Shown: positions 1 to 5,568 of the stretch, one piece after another
Numbering within the stretch: the first letter of the stretch is position 1
How the letters are laid out: each line of letters opens with the position of its first letter
Assembly (NCBI GenBank): GCA_023435805.1
Contig: JAEZMC010000299.1
Coordinates: 1 to 5,568, forward strand
DNA from: Bacillota bacterium
GTDB lineage: Bacteria; Bacillota; Clostridia; Acetivibrionales; DTU013
DNA length: 5,568 nt
Direction of reading: 5' to 3'
Notes under the pieces: generated by a model
Seen by the model: the letters and a program-made list of their open reading frames with translations, nothing else
What the model was told of the DNA's origin: nothing
Database searches by the model: none
Translations under genes and position numbers: made by a program

Positions 1-5
1 TCAAA

Positions 6-923
6 ATGAAGACGATGAAACTAGGTCCGTCGGATTTACAGGTACCGGTTATCGCGGTGGGGTGTATGCGTATCAACAGGCTGAGCAAGCCGGATGCGGA
101 ACGCTTCGTTAAAACGGCTTTGGAGGAAGGTGCAAACTTTTTCGATCATGCCGATATCTATGGCGGAGGGACCTGTGAAGAGATTTTTGCCGACGCGGTC
201 GGAATGAACGGAAGTGTCCGCGAAAAGCTCATTCTGCAGTCCAAATGCGGTATTCGGAAAGGACAGTTCGACTTTTCAAGGGAACATATCCTGGCGTCTG
301 TTGACGGCATTCTGAAACGGCTGAAAACGGATTATCTGGATGTATTGCTTCTTCACCGCCCGGATGCCCTGGTGGAGCCGGAGGAGGTCTCCGAGGCTTT
401 TGATACTCTGCAAAGCAGCGGAAAGGTCCGCCATTTTGGCGTATCCAATCAAAACCCCATGCAGATGCAACTGCTCCAAAAGTCTATTAAACAGCCCATT
501 TTGGCCAACCAGCTTCAATTGAGCGTCACCAACGCCACGATGATTTCTGCAGGCATCAATGTCAATATGCTGAATGATTCCGCAATAAACAGGGACGGAA
601 GCGTGCTGGATTTTTGCCGGTTGAACGGCATCACCATCCAACCCTGGTCGCCCTTCCAGTATGGCTTTTTTGAAGGCGTATTCCTGGATAATGAAAATTT
701 CCCTGAGCTTAACGCTGCAATCAATGAAATTGCAGCAAAATATGGAGTGACAAATACTACGATCGCGATAGCATGGCTTTTGCGCCACCCAGCGCGTATG
801 CAGCCCGTGACAGGCACCATGAACATCGGACGGCTGAAGGATTGTATCAAGGCTGCAGACATTTGGCTGACCCGTGAGGAATGGTATACAATCTACCGTG
901 CAGCAGGAAATATCCTGCCGTAA
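6..923 (+). CDS. Aldo/keto reductase, YdhF-like (complete)
   Basis: Predicted cytosolic NAD(P)H-dependent oxidoreductase that reduces aldehydes or ketones to alcohols; the physiological substrate cannot be read from the sequence. The 305-residue protein has the usual (beta/alpha)8 aldo/keto reductase layout. The expected catalytic tetrad is visible: D47 in FFDHAD, Y52 in IYGGG, K80 in LQSKCG and H117 in LLLHRPD. Further family landmarks are GVSN (145-148), NQLQLS (168-173), the PWSPF strand (213-217) and a cofactor-phosphate-binding-type segment PVTGTMNIGRL (267-277). The C-terminal TREEWYTIYRAAG is typical of the YdhF branch. The start at 6 is preferred over the Met three codons later because relatives begin with a similar MKT-K-LG stretch, but only five upstream bases are visible, so neither ribosome binding site nor promoter can be assessed. 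The gene stands alone on this strand, converges on ilvN, and is followed by a strong terminator. Family assignment is firm; substrate is unknown. Confidence 0.95.
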   Translation: MKTMKLGPSDLQVPVIAVGCMRINRLSKPDAERFVKTALEEGANFFDHADIYGGGTCEEIFADAVGMNGSVREKLILQSKCGIRKGQFDFSREHILASVDGILKRLKTDYLDVLLLHRPDALVEPEEVSEAFDTLQSSGKVRHFGVSNQNPMQMQLLQKSIKQPILANQLQLSVTNATMISAGINVNMLNDSAINRDGSVLDFCRLNGITIQPWSPFQYGFFEGVFLDNENFPELNAAINEIAAKYGVTNTTIAIAWLLRHPARMQPVTGTMNIGRLKDCIKAADIWLTREEWYTIYRAAGNILP

Positions 924-947
924 GAGCTTCACCGCATGAACCACTCA

Positions 948-987
948 GGAGCGCGGCGCGGATATAATCCGTGCCATGCTCCTTTTT
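948..987 (+). terminator. Intrinsic terminator of the aldo/keto reductase gene
   Basis: Arms 948-963 and 967-982 form a 16-position stem with one C/A mismatch and two G-U wobbles when transcribed on the plus strand. The loop is only three bases (ATA), and the stem is followed at once by five T residues (983-987). It begins 24 bases after the aldo/keto reductase stop codon. Read on the minus strand, the hairpin would still form beyond the ilvN stop, but there it is preceded by AAAAA and followed by TGAGTGG. It therefore lacks a U-tract and is best called as a plus-strand terminator that may only weakly stop transcription coming from ilvN. Confidence 0.88.
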
Positions 988-1012
988 ACAGCATCGTGCG
1001 GCATCGTTTTCG

Positions 1013-1501
1013 TTATTCGACACGTGTTCCGCGCTCTATTGCGATGACACCCGTACGTACAATCTCCCGGATGCCGAAAGGCTTGAGGAGATCCTCCATG
1101 GCCTGGATCTTGTCCTGACCGCCGCTCATTTCCAGTGTCATCGTCCGTATTCCCACATCCACCACCTGCGCCCTGAAGATCTCAGCAATGGTCATGATAT
1201 CCTGTCTCCTGGCTTCAGGGGCTTCCACCATGATCAGCGCCAGCTCCCTGAGGACGGAGCTGTCGTCCGTGATTCTCTTCACCTTGATCAGGTTGGTACT
1301 CTCATTCATTTTGGCAATGACGGCTGTAAGCGCTTCCTCCGTGCCTTCCGTCACAATGGTGATCCGGCTTGCCGAACTGTTTTCCGTAGTACCTACTGCC
1401 AGGCTGTCGATGTTCAGCCCGGTTTCACCAAAAAATGCGGCTACCTTGGAAAGCACTCCCAGTTGATTTTCAACCCAAATAGAAAATATTTGCTTTTTCA
1501 T
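1013..1501 (-). CDS. ilvN: Acetolactate synthase small (regulatory) subunit
   Basis: Regulatory subunit of acetohydroxyacid synthase, which catalyses the first common step of valine, leucine and isoleucine synthesis. The family binds the catalytic subunit (IlvB type), raises its activity and confers valine feedback inhibition. The 162-residue protein matches the short bacterial form. An N-terminal ACT domain (about 4-75) contains ENQLGVLSKVAAFFGETGLNID, with G15 and N30 at positions equivalent to the valine-site glycine and asparagine known from E. coli IlvH. A C-terminal small-subunit domain (about 85-158) follows, with EIFRAQVVDVG (107-117) and RTGVIAIERG near the end. The ATG at 1501 is preceded by a purine-rich AAGGTGGGAG site. 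It lies 72 bases downstream of ptb on the same strand with no clear terminator between, so probably co-transcribed. No large subunit is present in the window, although small subunits usually sit directly after ilvB; the partner must be elsewhere. The symbol follows family convention; ilvH would be equally acceptable. Confidence 0.93.
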   Translation of the reverse strand: MKKQIFSIWVENQLGVLSKVAAFFGETGLNIDSLAVGTTENSSASRITIVTEGTEEALTAVIAKMNESTNLIKVKRITDDSSVLRELALIMVEAPEARRQDIMTIAEIFRAQVVDVGIRTMTLEMSGGQDKIQAMEDLLKPFGIREIVRTGVIAIERGTRVE

Positions 1502-1573
1502 GTTCTATTCTCCCACCTTGTTTTTATTGCCGGACGATTGAAGAAACGCCGGCTGGAATTACCGCAATACGCA

Positions 1574-2470
1574 TTACCGCAGCGCAAGGGACAATATGAT
1601 CGAGAAATACTTTGCTATGCTGTCATCCGCCCTGGAGGTGACCACCAACGGTACCTTTGCCCCTGTAAATATTGAACAGGACCGGGCTTTGTAAAGGAAC
1701 GACAGGGTCTTGACCAGGATGTTGCCGGATTCAATATTGGGAACCATGAGTATATCCGCGTCCCCCGCCACTTCACTTTCTATGTTTTTGTGGAGTGCTG
1801 CATCCAGGTTGATCGCATTATCCATCGCCAGCGGACCGTCCACCCTGCAATTGACGATCTGCCCCCTTTGCGCCATCTTTGAAAGCGCAGCGGCATCCAC
1901 TGTGCTTTCAATAGCCGGATTTACCACTTCAACGGCAGAAAGCACCGCTACCTTTGGTCGGTCTATCCCCAGCTTGATTGCGACATTGACCGCGTTCTGA
2001 ATGATCTCCGCTTTTTGCTTGAGGTCCGGATTGATGTTAATCCCGGCATCCGTGACCAAAAGCAGCTTGCCGTAGGATTCTACTTCAAAAATGCCGACAT
2101 GGCTGATAATATTTTTCGTTCTCAGGCCGCTTTCCTTGTCCAGCAGCACCCTTAGAAGCTCTGCGGTATGCAGGTATCCCTTCATGATAATGTCGGCTTC
2201 CCTGTTGTTCACCATATTTACAGCCAGACGCGCGCTTTGTGCGTCATCCAGCTCCTTGACGATATTCATTCTGGAGATATCCAGCCCCACTTCGTCGGCA
2301 ATGCTGAGTATCTTCTCCTTGTCTCCTATAAGAATCGGCTCTACATAACCTTTTTCATATACTTCTTTAATGGAGGAAAGTACATTGTCATCATGCGCGG
2401 CGACAATGGCGATCCTGCCTTTTGGTTTTTCAGCGATTAGCGTTTCAAGCTTTTCAAGCTTTTTGATCAT
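1574..2470 (-). CDS. ptb: Phosphate butyryltransferase
   Basis: Cytosolic enzyme that exchanges CoA for phosphate: butyryl-CoA + Pi gives butyryl phosphate + CoA. Relatives also accept isobutyryl-, isovaleryl- and valeryl-CoA. From the ATG at 2470 the protein is 298 residues, close to the roughly 300 of Bacillus and Clostridium Ptb. It aligns over its whole length with the phosphate acetyl/butyryltransferase family: MKGYLHTAELL (96-106), VTDAGINI (139-146), VLSAVEVVNP (176-185), RVDGPLAMDNAI (209-220), GDADILMVPNIESGN (236-250) and VPLVVTSRAD (273-282). The reading frame can be extended nine codons upstream to a TTG, but AGGGGGTG lies nine bases before the ATG and the family length fits the ATG, so 2470 is chosen. 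It follows buk by 32 bases and precedes ilvN by 72. The order buk-ptb is the reverse of the classic clostridial ptb-buk operon. Whether the natural substrate is straight- or branched-chain cannot be decided here. Confidence 0.95.
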   Translation of the reverse strand: MIKKLEKLETLIAEKPKGRIAIVAAHDDNVLSSIKEVYEKGYVEPILIGDKEKILSIADEVGLDISRMNIVKELDDAQSARLAVNMVNNREADIIMKGYLHTAELLRVLLDKESGLRTKNIISHVGIFEVESYGKLLLVTDAGININPDLKQKAEIIQNAVNVAIKLGIDRPKVAVLSAVEVVNPAIESTVDAAALSKMAQRGQIVNCRVDGPLAMDNAINLDAALHKNIESEVAGDADILMVPNIESGNILVKTLSFLYKARSCSIFTGAKVPLVVTSRADDSIAKYFSIILSLALR

Positions 2471-2479
2471 ATGGGCCTG

Positions 2480-2487
2480 CACCCCCT
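2480..2487 (-). promoter_or_regulatory. Ribosome binding site deciding the ptb start
   Basis: On the minus strand AGGGGGTG differs from the ideal AGGAGGTG at one base and ends nine bases before the ATG at 2470. The alternative in-frame TTG at 2497 lies upstream of this site, only six bases past the buk stop codon, so the site supports initiation at the ATG. Confidence 0.72.
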
Positions 2488-2502
2488 GTTCCGGCAATGC
2501 CT

Positions 2503-3573
2503 CTATTCATAAATTTTTACTTCTTCCTCTCCTGTCATGACCCTGAGTCCTCCCTGTGCCAACGCCAGCATTTCATCCTCCCCAGGATAGACAACAACCG
2601 GTGCTATAAAAGCAACTCTTTCCTCGATATCCCTTACGATCTTTTTGCTGAAAGCGATCCCGCCTGTCAGCAGAATGGCTTCTACCTTTCCGGACAGTAC
2701 TGCGGCACATTTGCCTATCTCCTTTGCTACCTGGTATGCCATGGCTGCCTGAACAAGCTGTGCCTGCCGGTCTCCTTCGGACGCGGCCTTCTCAACCCTG
2801 CTGGCGTCATTTGTTTCAAAATAGGCCACATACCCTCCCTGACCGGTTATTTTTCTATCGATATCTTCCTGCGTATATTTTCCACTGAAACACATTTCAA
2901 TAACACTTTTAACAGGAAGTCCTCCTGAACGCTCCGGAGATAAAGGCCCCTCTCCGTTCAGGGCATTGTTGACATCGACGACCCTTCCGTTTTGGTGTGC
3001 TCCTACCGATATTCCTCCGCCCATATGGGCAACGATCAAATTGATGTCCCTGTAGCTTTTTCCGTTTTCCTTTGCATATCTTTTGGCCACTGCCTTCTGG
3101 TTCAGCGCATGAAAAATGCTTTTTCTTCTGATTTCCGGCAGCCCGGTTATCCGGGCTACTTCCTCCATTTCGTCCACCACGACGGGATCCGTTACGTATG
3201 CGGGGATATTCAAGGCTTCAGCAATCTCACGGGCAAGGATGCCGCCAAGGTTGGAGGCATGCTGCCCCTGCAGGCCGGCTTCGAGGTCGCGCAGCATGGC
3301 GTCGTTTACCATATAGGTCCCGCTTTCCAACGGCTTGATCAATCCGCCCCTTCCCACCACGGCATGGATTGTGCGAAGTTCAATACTTCTGTCCCTTAAT
3401 GCCCGCAGGATAACCTCTTTTCTGAAGCTCAGCTGTCCGTATATATTGTTATATATGCCCAAATCCGCCGGGGAGTGCCGCAGCGTTTCCACAAACAACG
3501 GCGTCTCATCCTTATAGACACCAATTTTTGTGGATGTCGAACCAGGGTTGATAATCAGAAAGCAATACGACAT
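2503..3573 (-). CDS. buk: Butyrate kinase
   Basis: Acetate/sugar kinase superfamily (ASKHA fold) enzyme that transfers phosphate from butyryl phosphate to ADP, giving butyrate and ATP. It is the energy-conserving step of butyrate or branched-chain acid formation, in the cytosol. The 356-residue length is normal. Visible motifs in order: INPGSTSTK (8-16, first phosphate-binding loop), VGRGGL (73-78), QHASNLGG (104-111), DPVVVDEME (129-137), FHALNQKAVAKRYA (154-167), the VAHMGGGISVGAH block (181-193), NALNGEGPLSPERSGGLP (203-220), the nucleotide-site TGGIAFSK (303-310) and YPGEDEMLALAQGG (329-342). The extended GEGPLSPERSG region is typical of butyrate rather than acetate kinases. The ATG at 3573 is preceded by a modest AAGTGAG site. 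It is the first gene of a probable buk-ptb-ilvN operon with a good promoter candidate just upstream. Isobutyrate/branched-chain acid kinase specificity cannot be excluded. Confidence 0.95.
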   Translation of the reverse strand: MSYCFLIINPGSTSTKIGVYKDETPLFVETLRHSPADLGIYNNIYGQLSFRKEVILRALRDRSIELRTIHAVVGRGGLIKPLESGTYMVNDAMLRDLEAGLQGQHASNLGGILAREIAEALNIPAYVTDPVVVDEMEEVARITGLPEIRRKSIFHALNQKAVAKRYAKENGKSYRDINLIVAHMGGGISVGAHQNGRVVDVNNALNGEGPLSPERSGGLPVKSVIEMCFSGKYTQEDIDRKITGQGGYVAYFETNDASRVEKAASEGDRQAQLVQAAMAYQVAKEIGKCAAVLSGKVEAILLTGGIAFSKKIVRDIEERVAFIAPVVVYPGEDEMLALAQGGLRVMTGEEEVKIYE

Positions 3574-3598
3574 GAAATCAACTCACTTTTTTATTGAT

Positions 3599-3627
3599 AT
3601 TATATATGGATTTGTATTGTGTAACAA
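3599..3627 (-). promoter_or_regulatory. Candidate sigma-A promoter of buk-ptb-ilvN
   Basis: On the minus strand a -35 box TTGTTA (3622-3627, four of six consensus bases) is separated by exactly 17 bases from a perfect -10 box TATAAT (3599-3604). Transcription would start near 3592, leaving a very short leader of about 19 bases before the buk ATG at 3573. The surrounding sequence is AT-rich. The prediction rests on motif match and position only. Confidence 0.7.
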
Positions 3628-3651
3628 GGAAAAATTACCATAGATACAAAT
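3610..3651. repeat. Interrupted inverted repeat over the buk promoter (operator candidate)
   Basis: ATTTGTAT (3610-3617) and ATACAAAT (3644-3651) are perfect 8-base inverted repeats 26 bases apart. Further inner pairs (3618-3619 with 3639-3640, and 3621-3624 with 3635-3638) extend the symmetry to 14 pairs with one three-base and one single-base interruption. The proximal arm lies between the -35 and -10 boxes of the buk promoter and the distal arm lies upstream of -35. Since the predicted transcript starts downstream at about 3592, the element would act mainly as DNA, for example as an operator, unless transcription enters from further upstream. Confidence 0.5.
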
Positions 3652-3714
3652 ACCGGTCATCGAGCCTCGCCGAGAACCGCAGAAAGCGAGGGGCAAAGCT
3701 GCAGTTAAGCGAAG

Positions 3715-3750
3715 AAAACGGCCTGCCCATAAGGAATAAGAACAAGCCGT
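3715..3750 (-). terminator. Weak candidate terminator after the Gfo/Idh/MocA gene
   Basis: In the minus-strand transcript the arm ACGGCTTG (3743-3750) pairs with CAGGCCGT (3718-3725) through eight positions, one of them a G-U wobble. A TTTCTT run follows. It lies about 40 bases past the stop codon of the oxidoreductase gene. The 17-base loop and interrupted U-tract make it weak. It fits a boundary between this gene and the buk operon, which has its own promoter. Confidence 0.45.
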
Positions 3751-3787
3751 CCTGCACGATATACTACCGGACCTGTATCCGTAAAAA

Positions 3788-4894
3788 TCAGATGCCTGCC
3801 GCGTTTCTGGGAAGTACACAGGGTACCGGCGCAGGTATCTCGCAGCTGCTTGCCAGACGCTGGTGTTTTCCGTCCCTCGAAGCGGCAAGGATGCTGTTCA
3901 TGATATCCAGGACATGATACGCCAGCTCGCCGCTTGCGCGATGCTTCCTTCCATTTCTCAAAGCATACGCCATGTCTGCCAGACCGATCCCTCTGCTGTT
4001 TTCACAGAATCCGTGCGTCAGGGGTACTTCCATCCACTCGCCCCTGTTAAAGCGGTTCACATAAACAGGCCCGCCGAAGGTATTGGGATCCGGCACGATC
4101 AACGTACCTTCACTCCCATAGACCTCTATCCTGGGAAGCTGTGATTTCCACACGTCGAAGCTGGTGATGACCGTCCCGACCACACCGTTTTCAAATTCCA
4201 GGATACCCGTGATATGAGTCGGGGTTTCCACTTTAATTTTCTCTCCGTAACGCTGGGAATTTCCTATTGTGCGCTCTTCGAACGACACTGCCGCAGTGCC
4301 GGTGACTCTGCGGACCGGCCCGAAAAACGACACCAGAGCGGACAGATAGTACGGTCCCATATCCAGCAGCGGACCGCCGCCCCTCTTGTAGAAAAAGTCC
4401 GGGTTGGGATGCCAGGCCTCGGGGCCGTGTGCCATCATAAATCCGGTAGCGGCCACCGGCCTGCCGATCCATCCGTCATCGATCAGCTTTCTGCAGGTCT
4501 GAAGCCCCCCGCCTAAAAAAGTATCCGGTGCGCAGCCTGTAAGCAGCTTCTTTTCCTCGGCTTTTGCAAGCACTGCTTTCCCGTCGTCGTTGAAAATAGC
4601 GAAAGGCTTTTCACTGTAAACATGTTTGCCTGCTTCCAGCGCTTTCATGCTGATTTCAGCATGTACTTCCGGTATTGTGAGGTTAAGAACAATCTCTACA
4701 GACGGATCCTGCAGCAGCTCCTCCACGGTACACGCTTTGGCAATGCCGAATTCCCGTGCCTTTACTGCAGCCCTTTCCGGTATGATATCCGAACAGATTG
4801 ACACCTCCAGAACATCAAAGACTTCCCTGCAGTTTTTCAAATAAATGTCGCTGATATTGCCGCACCCGACAATACCTACTCTGACCTTTTCCAT
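3788..4894 (-). CDS. Gfo/Idh/MocA family NAD(P)-dependent oxidoreductase
   Basis: Predicted soluble dehydrogenase of the glucose-fructose oxidoreductase/inositol dehydrogenase family, which oxidises or reduces hydroxyl groups of sugars, inositols or related polyols. The substrate is not evident. The 368-residue protein has an N-terminal Rossmann fold with GIVGCGNIS (7-15), the acidic D36 after the second strand and the signature SEKPFA (94-99) carrying the expected catalytic lysine K96. The C-terminal alpha/beta domain includes GGGPLLDMGPYYLSAL (172-187) and an IEVYGSEGTLIVPDP strand-turn (256-270). In the catalytic D-x3-H motif of inositol dehydrogenases the histidine is replaced: D178 is followed by Y182, as in glucose-fructose oxidoreductase. 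No signal peptide is seen. The ATG at 4894 is fixed by AAAGGAGG six bases upstream. It has its own promoter candidate and a structured leader, and is probably monocistronic. No sugar transporter or kinase lies next to it to suggest a substrate. Confidence 0.93.
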   Translation of the reverse strand: MEKVRVGIVGCGNISDIYLKNCREVFDVLEVSICSDIIPERAAVKAREFGIAKACTVEELLQDPSVEIVLNLTIPEVHAEISMKALEAGKHVYSEKPFAIFNDDGKAVLAKAEEKKLLTGCAPDTFLGGGLQTCRKLIDDGWIGRPVAATGFMMAHGPEAWHPNPDFFYKRGGGPLLDMGPYYLSALVSFFGPVRRVTGTAAVSFEERTIGNSQRYGEKIKVETPTHITGILEFENGVVGTVITSFDVWKSQLPRIEVYGSEGTLIVPDPNTFGGPVYVNRFNRGEWMEVPLTHGFCENSRGIGLADMAYALRNGRKHRASGELAYHVLDIMNSILAASRDGKHQRLASSCEIPAPVPCVLPRNAAGI

Positions 4895-4900
4895 GGACGG

Positions 4901-4908
4901 CCTCCTTT
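4901..4908 (-). promoter_or_regulatory. Strong ribosome binding site, abutting a possible hairpin
   Basis: AAAGGAGG on the minus strand, six bases before the ATG at 4894, is a near-ideal Shine-Dalgarno sequence. The base immediately upstream belongs to an inverted-repeat arm (ACATAT on the minus strand, 4909-4914), so structure in the leader could influence ribosome access. Confidence 0.85.
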
Positions 4909-4959
4909 ATATGTATGCGGTTCACATATCCGCATCGCAGACAACTGCACTCCCGCGAT
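4909..4959 (-). promoter_or_regulatory. Leader with competing stem-loops before the oxidoreductase gene
   Basis: Read on the minus strand, three inverted repeats overlap or interleave. ATCGC (4955-4959) can pair with GCGAT (4934-4938). ATGCGG (4930-4935) can pair with CCGCAT (4915-4920) around a nine-base loop. ATATGT (4924-4929) can pair with ACATAT (4909-4914), also around a nine-base loop. The first two share two bases, and the last two are interleaved with almost no linker, so adjacent stems exclude each other. The final arm touches the Shine-Dalgarno sequence. This could be an attenuator-like leader, a DNA operator, or coincidence in an AT-rich gap; I do not recognise it as a known riboswitch class. 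Confidence 0.35.
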
Positions 4960-4961
4960 AC

Positions 4962-4971
4962 AGATATATCT
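4962..4971. repeat. Perfect 10-base palindrome AGATATATCT
   Basis: AGATATATCT is identical to its own reverse complement and lies about 8-17 bases downstream of the predicted transcription start of the oxidoreductase gene. That position would suit a repressor site. A short AT-rich palindrome like this also occurs often by chance, so the functional reading is tentative. Confidence 0.3.
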
Positions 4972-4985
4972 CTTCCGACATATAT

Positions 4986-5015
4986 ACTATACAGCCTGGA
5001 TAGCATTGTCGTAAA
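4986..5015 (-). promoter_or_regulatory. Candidate sigma-A promoter of the Gfo/Idh/MocA gene
   Basis: On the minus strand TTTACG (5010-5015, four of six matches to TTGACA) is separated by 18 bases from TATAGT (4986-4991, five of six matches to TATAAT). Transcription would begin near 4979, giving a leader of about 85 bases that contains the competing stems. The -35 box lies inside an inverted repeat, ATTGT (5005-5009) and ACAAT (5018-5022), which could be an operator. No convincing terminator was found between the adenine deaminase stop and this site, so read-through from upstream remains possible. Confidence 0.5.
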
Positions 5016-5067
5016 CTACAATAATGGAATTTTATGTGCTATATACTTCTGATAAGGAATAAAAGGT

Positions 5068-5568
5068 TCAGACAGTTGTAAAAACCGGTACAAGCATGTT
5101 CTTCTTCACATCGAACAGCCCCAGTGTGGTAAGCCTCAGCTCCGGTATGACGGGAAGGCTTGCAAACGCCAGCGTCATGAAGGGATCGACTCCTTCGGGG
5201 ATCCCCAGCGCCCTGGCAGCCTTATTCATTCGGTCGATACCGTCTGCCAGTTCGGCGGCAGGCAAATCGCTCATAAGCCCCGCAACAGGCAGCGGCAGTT
5301 TTTCCACAAGCTTTCCGCCGCAGACAATGGCATACCCGCCCTGCATTTCACGGACACAGTTGGCAGCAGCAGCCATGTCCCGCTCATTTGAACCGATCAC
5401 GATCAGATTGTGCGAATCGTGGGATACGGAAGATGCAACGGCTCCCTGTTTCAAACCGTAGCCATGAATATATCCAAGGCCGATGTGGCCGGTACCGTGA
5501 TGTCTTTCAATCACCGCCAGCTTCAGGATGTCCCTCTCCGCAGAGATCCCGTTGGTGGCGGCTGCATA
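5068..5568 (-). CDS. ade: Adenine deaminase, C-terminal part (cut by window edge)
   Basis: C-terminal 166 residues of a protein of the bacterial adenine deaminase (AdeC-type) amidohydrolase family, which converts adenine to hypoxanthine and ammonia in purine salvage. The family is usually about 570-600 residues, so roughly the first 400, including most metal ligands, lie beyond the right edge. The frame is open to position 5568; a GTG at 5514 is internal, not a start, since the residues before it continue family-like sequence. Landmarks in the visible part: IERHHGTGHIGLGYIHGYGLKQGA (20-43), SVSHDSHNLIVIG (47-59), an MQGGYAIV strand (75-82), LPLPVAGLMSD (91-101) and the C-terminal DPFMTLAFASLPVIPELRLT (128-147), all typical of adenine deaminases. 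The stop is TGA at 5068. The gene shares a strand with the downstream oxidoreductase, but a 173-base gap containing a promoter candidate argues for separate units. Confidence 0.92.
   Translation of the reverse strand, partial: YAAATNGISAERDILKLAVIERHHGTGHIGLGYIHGYGLKQGAVASSVSHDSHNLIVIGSNERDMAAAANCVREMQGGYAIVCGGKLVEKLPLPVAGLMSDLPAAELADGIDRMNKAARALGIPEGVDPFMTLAFASLPVIPELRLTTLGLFDVKKNMLVPVFTTV

Noticed and set aside
276..944. Minus-strand open frame of 222 codons under the aldo/keto reductase gene
   Set aside because: It is fully antisense to a well-supported enzyme gene and shows no recognisable domain; it is a shadow frame.
1535..1560. GCCGG/CCGGC hairpin between ptb and ilvN as a terminator
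   Set aside because: The stem is short and interrupted, and the minus-strand transcript continues with AATAAAAAC instead of a U-tract, so it does not look like an intrinsic terminator.
1558..1580. Direct repeat ATTACCGC at 1558-1565 and 1573-1580, overlapping the ptb stop codon
   Set aside because: Two copies of eight bases with one copy partly coding is too little to claim a binding site or array; chance is an adequate explanation.
971..1675. Plus-strand open frame of 234 codons antisense to ilvN and the end of ptb
   Set aside because: It is antisense to two clearly recognised genes, has no family-like sequence or convincing ribosome binding site, and its codons mirror the real frames.
2471..2497. 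Nine-codon N-terminal extension of Ptb from a TTG start
   Set aside because: The extension has no family counterpart, and a good ribosome binding site lies inside it, nine bases before the ATG at 2470.
2497..2928. Plus-strand open frame of 143 codons, rich in Cys, Phe and Leu, antisense to buk
   Set aside because: It looks superficially hydrophobic, but the composition is explained by being the complement of the butyrate kinase frame; no membrane-protein pattern or initiation signal is seen.
3610..3627. Rex-type redox operator at the buk promoter
   Set aside because: The first half-site (TTGTTA on the minus strand) resembles a Rex half-site, but the second half does not match at the required spacing, so a Rex call is not supported.
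3665..3691. CCTCGC/GCGAGG inverted repeat with a 15-base loop in the gap before buk
   Set aside because: It has only six pairs with a long loop and no T-tract on either strand, and it lies upstream of the predicted buk transcription start. It is probably incidental, or part of the tail after the oxidoreductase gene.

Overview
The window is a stretch of ordinary-looking bacterial chromosome that most resembles a Gram-positive, fermentative member of the Firmicutes (Clostridia-like). The grounds are the butyrate kinase and phosphate butyryltransferase pair, strong AAGGAGG-type ribosome binding sites, AT-rich promoters with good -10 boxes, and short intergenic gaps. The species cannot be named from the sequence. 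Coding density is high; the longest gene-free stretch is 214 bases (3574-3787). I see no mobile element, CRISPR array, tRNA or rRNA.

Layout. One gene lies on the plus strand: a complete aldo/keto reductase (6-923), ending in a strong intrinsic terminator (948-987). Everything else is on the minus strand and reads right to left. First comes the C-terminal part of an adenine deaminase (5068-5568, cut by the window edge). A 173-base gap follows, with a candidate promoter and a leader that could fold in several competing ways, and then a Gfo/Idh/MocA-family NAD(P)-dependent oxidoreductase (3788-4894). A second gap of 214 bases holds a weak candidate terminator and a good candidate promoter. That promoter feeds a probable three-gene operon: butyrate kinase (2503-3573), phosphate butyryltransferase (1574-2470) and an acetolactate synthase small subunit (1013-1501).

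How the genes fit together. Ptb converts butyryl-CoA (or a branched-chain acyl-CoA) to the acyl phosphate, and Buk uses that phosphate to make ATP and the free acid. The small subunit IlvN, without its catalytic partner in view, is a valine-sensing regulatory protein of branched-chain amino acid synthesis. Its position behind buk-ptb suggests, but does not prove, that the kinase pair handles branched-chain acyl groups or that the two pathways are co-regulated. The oxidoreductase, the adenine deaminase and the aldo/keto reductase have no evident pathway link to that operon.

The least explained signals are in the two minus-strand intergenic gaps: a long interrupted inverted repeat over the buk promoter, a chain of mutually exclusive stems directly before the ribosome binding site of the oxidoreductase gene, and a TTGT-N8-ACAA motif over the -35 region of both promoters. 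I found no convincing evidence of a new multi-gene system.
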